Below are positions 7,912-14,617 of a DNA stretch of 36,501 bases, piece after piece. The position numbers and the translations under genes were made by a program. The stretch's first letter is position 1. The number at the start of each line of letters is the position of its first letter. The DNA comes from Deltaproteobacteria bacterium (GTDB lineage Bacteria > Myxococcota_A > JAADFL01): NCBI GenBank assembly GCA_013152945.1, contig JAADFL010000010.1:1-36501 (forward strand), written 5' to 3'. Below the pieces are notes generated by a model. That model had not been told where the DNA came from, did no database searches, and saw nothing but the letters and a program-made list of their open reading frames with translations.

Positions 7912-8784
7912 TCATTGTGGCTGATTGTCGGCCGGTTGAGACTTGACCGCCGGATGGATCTCGGTTCTGTGGTCAGGCAGGAGCACTATCTCAATTCTCC
8001 GGTTCTTGCTCCTGCCTTCAGGCGTATCATTAGAGGCTACGGGTTGAAACGGGCCGTACCCGGCGGCTGAAAGCCTGGAGGGATCTACCCCGTGTTTTTG
8101 GAGAAACCTTACCACTGTTAGGGCCCTGGCAGTGGATAACTCCCAGTTGGTGGGAAATCGCTTGCTTCTGATTGGAATGTTGTCCGTATGGCCCTCGACC
8201 TGAATCACCTTGTCGTTCAGGGTTTTAAGCACCTCCGCAAGCTTTGCAAGGGCTTCCTTGCCTTCGGGATTCAATTTCACCTGCCCTGAAGAGAAGAGGA
8301 TTTTGTCTTTCAGAGAAACGGTCATCCTGCCCTTCAATCTGCTTATGGCCACCTTACCTGCCTTGATCTCCTTCTGCATTTTGTTCATGAGGTCATCATA
8401 GGTCTTGGTCTTTTCCTCGAGTTGCTTCTTTTTTTCCATAAGGGCGACATTGGTGGCCTGGAGTTCATTGATCTTTGACAGGGATGTCTCCATGTCTTTT
8501 TGTAGTTCGCTTTTTTCTCCGGCCAACTTGGCCTTTTCATTCAATACCTTCTTAAGCTGGGATTGTATCTCTGTAACGAGATTCTGGAGCTGTTCCTTCT
8601 GCTCTTTTTCAGAAGCCAGTTGAACTTCCAGGTCCTTGATTTGCTGTTTCAAGCCCTCCCTCTCTGATTTGAGGTTTCTAATATCCGCCAATGCCCGGTT
8701 ATGGATTTCTTTATCGACTCCGCATCCTGTATTAGATACAAAGAATAATATTCCGAGGCTTGCACAAATCCATCTAGTGCTCAT
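7912..8784 (-). CDS. OmpA-family protein with coiled coil, probable lipoprotein
   Basis: 290 residues. A short signal sequence ends in SNTGC, a weak lipobox (Asn at -3), so lipidation is probable, not certain. Residues about 28-150 form a long heptad-rich coiled coil; about 155-275 form an OmpA/MotB peptidoglycan-binding domain with VEGHTDNIPI, NWELSTARA and KNRRIE, including the Asp and Arg that hold meso-diaminopimelate. It should span from the outer membrane through the periplasm to peptidoglycan. It is Pal-like in domain only: the coiled coil and its separation from tol genes argue against calling it pal. Shine-Dalgarno AGGAGG precedes the ATG at 8784. Confidence 0.9.
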   Translation of the reverse strand: MSTRWICASLGILFFVSNTGCGVDKEIHNRALADIRNLKSEREGLKQQIKDLEVQLASEKEQKEQLQNLVTEIQSQLKKVLNEKAKLAGEKSELQKDMETSLSKINELQATNVALMEKKKQLEEKTKTYDDLMNKMQKEIKAGKVAISRLKGRMTVSLKDKILFSSGQVKLNPEGKEALAKLAEVLKTLNDKVIQVEGHTDNIPIRSKRFPTNWELSTARALTVVRFLQKHGVDPSRLSAAGYGPFQPVASNDTPEGRSKNRRIEIVLLPDHRTEIHPAVKSQPADNQPQ

Positions 8785-8836
8785 CGTAATCCTCCTTTCC
8801 TCGCTCCAAATCAGGCAATCAATTAATTATGCAGGA

Positions 8837-8865
8837 TATCTAACATGGCCGGACAGCCCGGTCAA
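8837..8865 (-). promoter_or_regulatory. Putative promoter for the OmpA-like gene
   Basis: Minus strand TTGACC (8865-8860), 17-nt spacer, TAGATA (8842-8837). The -35 lies in a palindrome shared with the opposite promoter at 8867-8895. The -10 is only a partial match. Confidence 0.4.
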
Positions 8866-8866
8866 C

Positions 8867-8895
8867 TTGACATGTACGATCGTGATCCATACGCT
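8867..8895 (+). promoter_or_regulatory. Putative promoter for the dehydratase-like gene
   Basis: TTGACA (8867-8872), 17-nt spacer, TACGCT (8890-8895). The -35 is consensus, the -10 weak (3 of 6). It is back to back with the promoter at 8837-8865. Confidence 0.4.
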
Positions 8896-8938
8896 GATCT
8901 CAAGTCCGGCGGACGGCCTACGAGGCAGGTGGTAATAC

Positions 8939-9916
8939 ATGAGAATCGGTTTTACAACGACCATACCTGTAGAAGTGATTTTGGCTGCGGGGCATGTCCC
9001 GGTGGATTTGAACAACTTGTTCATTTCCGCAGCCGACCGGAATGCCTTGTTGGCAAGGGCGGAGAAAAGAGGCATTCCTGTATCCACGTGCTCCTGGATA
9101 AAAGGCATATACGCATCCGTTATGGCCGGTGAAGTCGACTCGGTAATCGCAGTGGTGGAAGGTGATTGCAGCAATACATCCTCGCTCGCAGAACTCCTGG
9201 AACACGAAGGCGTTCGGACGATACCTTTCAGGTATCCCAGGAATCGCGATCGTGCGGCATTGAGAGAACAGATAGAGTCGCTGTGCCAGGTGCTTGGAAC
9301 CACGATAGAACAGGCAGAAGCCAGGAGAAACGAATTGATGCCTATACGCAAGCGCCTCGACGAGCTGGATAGATTGTCATGGAGCACGCATGTGATTCCC
9401 TATTCAAAGGTGAGGAATCTGCAGCTCGCCTCCAGTGATTTTCTAGGTTCCCCCATGAAATTCGAGGCCCGGCTCGATACGCTGGAACAGGCGACTGGGA
9501 ATGCCGGCCGACTCAAGATGCATGCTGCCAGGATAGCCATAGCCGGTGTGCCCACCTCGTTTGACGACCTGCTTGAAAGGGTCCGGGATTTCGGCGGTGA
9601 GGTGATGCTCGATGAAATGCCCAGGCAGTTTTCAATGCCTTTCTTCGATGCCGAATCCATCGTGGATCAATACCTGGCGTATACCTATCCGTACGATATC
9701 TTTCACCGTGCAAGAGACCTGAAAGAGCAGATACAAAGGCGGCGAATTCATGGGCTCGTGCATTATATCCAGGCATTTTGCCACAGGCAGATAGAGGACA
9801 TCGTTTTGCGGGACCTGGTTGAAATTCCTACACTCACCATAGAGGGGGACAGGCCCGGCCCCTTGGATCAGCGTTCAGGGGTCCGGCTCCAGGCATTCCT
9901 GGAGATGCTCACATGA
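8939..9916 (+). CDS. 2-hydroxyacyl-CoA dehydratase D-component-like protein (HgdB/FldC/BcrC type)
   Basis: 325 residues. The N-terminal part (IGFTTTIPVEVILAAGHVPVDL) and the end (AFCHRQIED, then TLTIEGDRPGPLDQRSGVRLQAF) match the 2-hydroxyacyl-CoA dehydratase/benzoyl-CoA reductase subunit fold. Cys51, Cys77 and Cys281 are placed where family members ligate a [4Fe-4S] cluster. True enzymes need a second subunit and an ATP-dependent activase; neither is in the window, so this may be a stand-alone paralogue of unknown reaction. AGGTGG lies 7 nt before the ATG. Family membership is good; catalytic role is open. Confidence 0.8.
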   Translation: MRIGFTTTIPVEVILAAGHVPVDLNNLFISAADRNALLARAEKRGIPVSTCSWIKGIYASVMAGEVDSVIAVVEGDCSNTSSLAELLEHEGVRTIPFRYPRNRDRAALREQIESLCQVLGTTIEQAEARRNELMPIRKRLDELDRLSWSTHVIPYSKVRNLQLASSDFLGSPMKFEARLDTLEQATGNAGRLKMHAARIAIAGVPTSFDDLLERVRDFGGEVMLDEMPRQFSMPFFDAESIVDQYLAYTYPYDIFHRARDLKEQIQRRRIHGLVHYIQAFCHRQIEDIVLRDLVEIPTLTIEGDRPGPLDQRSGVRLQAFLEMLT

Positions 9917-10042
9917 CAAGGCGCGCATAACACAAGGGGGCAGGCCCTGGGCCTGGGGCGTCCCGGGATTCGGGCTATACACGAAGTCGATAGAAACTCC
10001 CGCCGGAACAAGTAATTACCGATCCCAGCCGGTAAAATTGCC

Positions 10043-10753
10043 CTAGCCATTGTTTCGGACTCTGGCCAAGCGGCCGGCGATCAGCTCGACCATCTCCTGC
10101 TGTGTGATACGCGCCGTGTTGAGCACGGCGTCGTAGTGGCACGAGTCGCTTACATCCTCTGTAAGGAACTCTTTTATTAAACGCCGGCGGACCCGGTCGC
10201 CCTTGTCCACGCGTTGTTCGGCCTCGTCTTGTCCTACACCCAGCTCGGCCGCAATTTGCGAGATGCGGTGCTGGCGCGGCGCCACAAGGCGATAGTGATG
10301 GCCGCCGGGCAGATGGCGGGTGACAATTGCCCCGCCGCGGCCCACCAGGATGGCCCGGCCGTGCATGGCCAGGGTTACCATGGTCCGTACTATCTTACGG
10401 AAGATACTTTCCTGGTCCGGCCAACCACAGATGAGGCTCTCCAAGTAATCGCTCACCTGCCCACGCAGGCGCTCATCAAGGGACTCGAACAGATCCTTGG
10501 ACAGCTTTTCCTGCTGTGCCACGTCCAGAATCAGCCTGCGGTCGTACGCTATCCAGTGCGGCTCTTTCTCGGGCACTGCCTGGTTGAGTCGCTCGGCGAG
10601 TGCATTGGCCAGGGAGAAGCCGCCGCAGCCGAACTGCCGCGAGATGGTTACGAACATATCGGGTCTGTCTTGCTGCTCGGTTGCACCGCGACTGCGCTGC
10701 TCGAAAAGCCGCACTTGCCTGCCAACAAGAACCTCCCAACTTTCCTTTTTCAT
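10043..10753 (-). CDS. Cytidylate kinase-like protein
   Basis: 236 residues from the ATG at 10753, chosen because GGAGGG lies 5 nt upstream; a longer frame from 10813 lacks a ribosome site. The core begins MFVTISRQFGCGGFSLANALAERL, the P-loop-like start of the cytidylate kinase-like family (PF13189 type), and later has HGRAILVGRGGAIVTRHLPGG and a basic RRRLIKEF stretch. True Cmk function is doubtful because this family is distinct from housekeeping Cmk and often of unknown nucleotide specificity. Base composition is much richer in G+C than its neighbours (about 71% over 10261-10380), suggesting recent acquisition. Confidence 0.82.
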   Translation of the reverse strand: MKKESWEVLVGRQVRLFEQRSRGATEQQDRPDMFVTISRQFGCGGFSLANALAERLNQAVPEKEPHWIAYDRRLILDVAQQEKLSKDLFESLDERLRGQVSDYLESLICGWPDQESIFRKIVRTMVTLAMHGRAILVGRGGAIVTRHLPGGHHYRLVAPRQHRISQIAAELGVGQDEAEQRVDKGDRVRRRLIKEFLTEDVSDSCHYDAVLNTARITQQEMVELIAGRLARVRNNG

Positions 10754-11004
10754 TACGCCCTCCGTGATGGCTGTGGCCCCATGGCCCCAGGCTTTTTTAA
10801 ATATGGTTAGCATTGGTATGGCTGTTGGTCAATGCAGATTCGGCTCGCATGTTTCGGCTTTTCGCATAATTGAAGAAATGACGATGGAAAATGTCTTGCC
10901 CGGGAAAATTATCGTACGAGAAAAAATGTGATGAGCGGACATCTGGGTGCGAAGCCGAAGAAACCAGACGCTTCACATATTAACAACCAGACACTCCCGT
11001 CGGC

Positions 11005-11034
11005 TTGACCCTTGTATGAGCGCTGTGCTAGTAA
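11005..11034 (+). promoter_or_regulatory. Putative tol operon promoter
   Basis: TTGACC (11005-11010), 18-nt spacer, TAGTAA (11029-11034) preceded by an extended -10 TGC. The -10 match is weak, but this is the best candidate upstream of tolQ. Confidence 0.35.
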
Positions 11035-11063
11035 ACAATTTACTATGATTGAATAGACAATAG

Positions 11064-11081
11064 GGGCTCACGACAGAGCCC
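11064..11081 (+). promoter_or_regulatory. Hairpin in the tolQ leader
   Basis: GGGCTC (11064-11069) pairs with GAGCCC (11076-11081) across a 6-nt loop, 3 nt before AAGGAG. It could modulate ribosome access to tolQ. There is no T-run, so it is not a terminator. Confidence 0.4.
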
Positions 11082-11102
11082 GTTAAGGAGTAAAAGAAGA
11101 TT

Positions 11103-11843
11103 ATGGTAGAGAGCACATGGCCGGTACTGCTGCTGATACCATCCGAGATCAGGACAGACGTGGTCAGCCTGGTAACTGGTTCAGGGACTGTTGTGTTCGG
11201 CGTGCTCATGTTACTCATCTTTTTCTCGGTTGCATGTTGGGCAATCATAGCATTCAAGTTCACGCAGGTACGAAGGGCCCATAAGGAATCGGCCCAGTTC
11301 TTGGAAATGTTCTGGCAATCAAGGAAGCTGGATACCATATACGAACAATCCGAGCGCCTCCGGAACAGCCCGGTGAGCGAGGTCTTCAGGGCAGGCTATA
11401 TCGAGCTGTCGAAACTGAGGAAAAGAAAGGGGGCTGCCCAGGGTGGAAACCAGGCTGATTCCATGCTTTTCGAAGAGAGCGGGCTGGAAAACGTGGAGCG
11501 GGCCATGAGAAGGGCCGCCAGTGCAGAGAGGACCCGGTTGGAGAGATTCGTGCCTTTTTTGGCGACTACAGGCAGTTCGGCGCCTTTCATCGGCCTGTTC
11601 GGCACGGTCTGGGGAATCATGGATGCCTTCCATAAGATTGGGACCCAGGGTGGAGCCAGCCTGCCTGTAGTGGCCCCCGGTATCTCCGAGGCATTGATCG
11701 CAACCGCCACCGGACTTGCGGCAGCCATTCCTGCTGTTATCGGTTATAATTACTATGTGGCCAAGCTCAAGGAACTCGACTCAGAGGTCGAGAACTTTGC
11801 TAATGATTTCTTGAACATCGTAAAACGGGTCTTTTTCAGGTAG
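11103..11843 (+). CDS. tolQ: TolQ inner-membrane proton channel subunit
   Basis: 246 residues, MotA/TolQ/ExbB family, normal length for TolQ. Three membrane segments are visible: about 31-53, 151-173 and 190-215; the second carries LATTGSSAPFIGLFGTVWGIMDAF, the conserved TolQ/ExbB channel region, and the third the GISEALIATATGLAAAIPAVIGYNY pattern. With TolR it forms the proton-driven motor that energises TolA for outer-membrane constriction. It is first in a tolQ-tolR-tolA-tolB cluster, 28 nt before tolR. The Shine-Dalgarno AAGGAG is 12 nt from the ATG, rather far. Confidence 0.95.
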   Translation: MVESTWPVLLLIPSEIRTDVVSLVTGSGTVVFGVLMLLIFFSVACWAIIAFKFTQVRRAHKESAQFLEMFWQSRKLDTIYEQSERLRNSPVSEVFRAGYIELSKLRKRKGAAQGGNQADSMLFEESGLENVERAMRRAASAERTRLERFVPFLATTGSSAPFIGLFGTVWGIMDAFHKIGTQGGASLPVVAPGISEALIATATGLAAAIPAVIGYNYYVAKLKELDSEVENFANDFLNIVKRVFFR

Positions 11844-11871
11844 GATCTGTTTTTGGAGGTTGGTGACGAGT

Positions 11872-12381
11872 ATGGGCATGACAGGCCCAAGCAAATCCAA
11901 TGGCGGAGTGATGTCCGAAATAAACGTCACTCCATTGGTGGATGTCATGCTGGTGCTGCTCATTATCTTTATGGTGACCGCGCCGTTGCTGAAACAGGGA
12001 GTAAAGGTGGATCTTCCCCGTGCAAGGGGAGAAGAGTTGAAGTCGGACAAGGAAATGCCCGCTCTCACCGTTACAAGGGACGGCAGATATTTTTTGGGCA
12101 AGTACGAGATTCCTGCAAAAGATCTCGAAGAAAAATTGGCTGGAAACGAAAGAATAAAACGAGAGAAGCGCGTAAACGTCTATTCAGACAGGGATGCACC
12201 GTACGGTACGGTGGCTGCGGCATTGGCCGCATTGCATAAGGCAGGTGTGGATCAGGTGGGCTTGGTGTTTGAAAATCTGAGTGTGCATATCACATCGAAA
12301 GGTCCCGAGTATATACCTGTGCCTAAGGATACCGGATCAAAAGGCGATAAACGCAAAAGCAAACCTGGAGTTTCTAAGTGA
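11872..12381 (+). CDS. tolR: TolR motor subunit (ExbD/TolR family)
   Basis: 169 residues from ATG 11872. GTG 11863 and TTG 11860 are in frame, but they sit only 3 and 0 nt from GGAGG, so the true start is uncertain by four codons. A single transmembrane helix follows EINVTPLVDVMLVLLIIFMV, with the essential channel Asp at position 24. The periplasmic part holds the ExbD/TolR beta-alpha domain with VNVYSDRDAPYGTV. The C-terminus ends in a lysine-rich tail. Its TGA overlaps the GTG start of tolA by 4 nt, so translation is coupled. Confidence 0.93.
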   Translation: MGMTGPSKSNGGVMSEINVTPLVDVMLVLLIIFMVTAPLLKQGVKVDLPRARGEELKSDKEMPALTVTRDGRYFLGKYEIPAKDLEEKLAGNERIKREKRVNVYSDRDAPYGTVAAALAALHKAGVDQVGLVFENLSVHITSKGPEYIPVPKDTGSKGDKRKSKPGVSK

Positions 12382-13178
12382 GAGGAGACAACGAGTTGGT
12401 CCGCCGCCGGATTTCCGGTGATGAGCGCGTACTAATGCGTATGCTTTTGTTTTCATTCGCAGTACATATCCTCGTTCTGGGCGGAATCGTGATAAAACAG
12501 CGCTTTTTAAATCGCCGCGGCTCGCAATTCGAAGAAAAGATCATGGCAGCCAGGCTCTTGAGGCTCGGTACTCCGCCACGCAAACTAAAGCACAGGGAAA
12601 TGCCCAGGAAAATCCCCAACCTGCCTGCAAAACGAAACGAGGCCCTGGTCCCTGGAAGCAAAAAATCCAGGCATATGGCCGAAATGACAACCCGGAGAAG
12701 GAACAACGATTATACAAGGGAAATGAACAAGGCTCTCGAGCGAATCAGGGCACAGGTGAAAACCGAGAACAACAGGGAATTGCCCGATAACCTCCCACCA
12801 ACGCCGGGCAGTCCCGATGGTGTCAAGGAAGGCGATGTGATTGATCCCAGGACCGTGAATGCAGTCAACACCTATGTTGCCAGAATCGGGATGGAGCTGC
12901 GTACAAAGGGAGGCTGGAACATTCCGTCAATAATACCGAAAGAAACCGCAAAGAACCTTTCAGTAACCATTTTGGTTATATTGGATGCCCAAGGCTACAT
13001 TCTCAAGAGAGAGCTGGTCAAATCCAGCGGCAACACGCTGTTCGACAATGCAGCCCTGTCAACAGTGTCCAATGTCAAGAAGGTATCTGCACCGCCGCCT
13101 GATTTACCGGATAAAATCAGAAAAGAGCTGCTTGATGAAGGACTGGAGGTCGAGTTCACCGGGGTAAGCTTGAGGTGA
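12378..13178 (+). CDS. tolA: TolA-like energy-transducing protein with TonB-type C-terminal domain
   Basis: 266 residues, starting at GTG 12378 in a GTGA overlap with tolR. A transmembrane anchor (about 19-38) is followed by a basic, proline-bearing stretch and short charged helix, then a TolA/TonB C-terminal domain (about 165-266) with YVARIGMELRTKGGWNIP, a VTILVILDAQGYI strand pair and DNAALSTVSN. It is much shorter than E. coli TolA (421 residues) because the long helical domain is reduced. Position between tolR and tolB supports TolA over TonB. Confidence 0.85.
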   Translation: MRGDNELVRRRISGDERVLMRMLLFSFAVHILVLGGIVIKQRFLNRRGSQFEEKIMAARLLRLGTPPRKLKHREMPRKIPNLPAKRNEALVPGSKKSRHMAEMTTRRRNNDYTREMNKALERIRAQVKTENNRELPDNLPPTPGSPDGVKEGDVIDPRTVNAVNTYVARIGMELRTKGGWNIPSIIPKETAKNLSVTILVILDAQGYILKRELVKSSGNTLFDNAALSTVSNVKKVSAPPPDLPDKIRKELLDEGLEVEFTGVSLR

Positions 13179-13194
13179 ACGGTAAGGGGTTCAA

Positions 13195-14532
13195 ATGAAG
13201 AATGTGGCGAAAGCCGGTCTGTTGACCGCAATTTTTTGTATGGTTCCTTGCCAGGGCATGGCAAGAATCAAGGTGGTGATAGACGACCCCAATTTCCAGC
13301 CCCTGCCTATAGCAATCCCGGACCCGGAGGCGGTAGGCAACAGTGCCAAGGGAAAATCCGTTGTCATCGAGGCCGGGAGGGTTTTGAGGGATGACTTCGA
13401 TTTGTCCGATTTTTTTAAAGTCATTCCACCTGCCGCGTACCTGGTTAAAAAAGGTTCGCACATGCTGAAGGCCGGGGATATTGATTTCGGCGCATGGTTC
13501 GAGGTAGGTGCCCAAGCCCTGATTGGAGGATCCATCCACTTTATGGCTCGTGGAAAAATGGAACTCGAGTTAAAGCTTTTCGAGGTGGCCAGAGGGGAAG
13601 AAGTGCTCCACGCCCGTTATAACGGGCCTATAAAAATGGTTTCCAGGTACCTGCACAGGTTTGCGGACAGGGTCGTTAAACGCCTGACCGGTGAAAGAGG
13701 AGCCTTTGCAACCAGGATAGTATGTGCAAGAAAGATAAAAGGCATCAAGCAGATATACGTCATGGATGCAGATGGTAGACACGGGCGGGCCCTTACACAC
13801 AACAGAACCATCAATATTCTTCCCACATGGGCGCCGGACGGCATAACCGTATATTTCACCTCGTACATGAGACACAATCCCGATTTATGGAAGGTAGCAA
13901 TTTCAGGGGGCAAACCTGTGCCCGTGTCCGAGTACAGGGGATTGAACGTGGGGGCATCCTTGTCTCCGGATGGCAACTGGATTGCCCTGACACTATCGAA
14001 GGACGGCAACTCCGAGATATACAAGATGCACCCGGACGGTTCGGGTATGCACAGGCTGACCAATTCATTGGGAATAGACTCGAGCCCGGCCTGGTCGCCG
14101 GATGGAACCAAAATAGCATTTGTTAGTTCCAGGAGCGGTAATCCCCATATCTATTTGATGAACGCCGATGGCTCGAACCAGACAAGACTTACCTTTGTGG
14201 GAACGTACAACCAGACCCCGGCATGGTCACCGAAAGGAGACAAGGTGGCCTTTACTGCAAGGGATGAGAGAAACGTTTTCGATTTATTCGTCATTGACCT
14301 TGAAACCAAGGAAATAAAACGGCTGACCCAGGACCAGGGTAATAATGAGAACCCCTCGTGGGCTCCAAACGGCAGGTTTTTGACCTTTGCATCCAGTCGC
14401 GAGGGAATATACAAGATATATGTCATGGATGAAGACGGCTCGAATCAGAGAAAAATTTCCAGGGGTACTGGAAGTTTCACTACCCCGGAATGGTCTCCCT
14501 GGACAAAGGAGCCGTATGCCGGTCTGCCCTAG
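13195..14532 (+). CDS. tolB: TolB periplasmic beta-propeller protein
   Basis: 445 residues. Signal peptide about 1-22 (cleavage after GMA), an N-terminal TolB-N domain (about 25-165), then a WD40-like propeller with repeated PD40 motifs such as SPDGNWIALT, SPAWSPDGTKIAFVSSRSG and IYVMDEDGSNQRKIS. TolB links TolA, Pal and outer-membrane proteins. ATG lies 16 nt after tolA. No pal follows, which is unusual for a tol cluster. Confidence 0.95.
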   Translation: MKNVAKAGLLTAIFCMVPCQGMARIKVVIDDPNFQPLPIAIPDPEAVGNSAKGKSVVIEAGRVLRDDFDLSDFFKVIPPAAYLVKKGSHMLKAGDIDFGAWFEVGAQALIGGSIHFMARGKMELELKLFEVARGEEVLHARYNGPIKMVSRYLHRFADRVVKRLTGERGAFATRIVCARKIKGIKQIYVMDADGRHGRALTHNRTINILPTWAPDGITVYFTSYMRHNPDLWKVAISGGKPVPVSEYRGLNVGASLSPDGNWIALTLSKDGNSEIYKMHPDGSGMHRLTNSLGIDSSPAWSPDGTKIAFVSSRSGNPHIYLMNADGSNQTRLTFVGTYNQTPAWSPKGDKVAFTARDERNVFDLFVIDLETKEIKRLTQDQGNNENPSWAPNGRFLTFASSREGIYKIYVMDEDGSNQRKISRGTGSFTTPEWSPWTKEPYAGLP

Positions 14533-14568
14533 TCTGGGCATTGCCGGGGAGTTATGGAGGAATCGAGT

Positions 14569-14616
14569 ATGCCTTTAAAGATTGATTCTATTATCAAATC
14601 TTTTGTGGGTGGTTGA
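14569..14616 (+). CDS. 15-residue mini-ORF ahead of the J-domain gene
   Basis: ATG at 14569 has an excellent GGAGG 8 nt upstream (14556-14560), far better than that of the large gene following. The frame encodes MPLKIDSIIKSFVGG and stops at 14614-14616, one base before ATG 14618. It may be a translated leader that couples ribosomes into the next gene, or show that the large protein once began here with a frameshift. No sequence family recognised. Confidence 0.5.
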   Translation: MPLKIDSIIKSFVGG

Positions 14617-14617
14617 T

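Larger units (their letters stand above)
10754..11102. other. Intergenic region, 349 bp, divergent
   Basis: Separates the kinase-like gene (minus) from tolQ (plus). It holds a plausible tolQ promoter (11005-11034) and a short hairpin (11064-11081) before the tolQ Shine-Dalgarno. Short frames on the plus strand (10805-10931) have no usable ribosome site and were not called. Confidence 0.6.

Noticed and set aside
7912-8784. Calling the OmpA-like lipoprotein pal
   Set aside because: Long coiled coil, weak lipobox and distance from tol genes do not fit.
9941-9955. CAGGCCC-GGGCCTG palindrome between convergent genes
   Set aside because: No loop space and no T-run; most likely chance in a GC-rich gap.
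10805-10931. Short plus-strand frame upstream of tolQ ending at 10931
   Set aside because: No Shine-Dalgarno, overlaps the leader of the kinase-like gene, and gives no recognisable protein.
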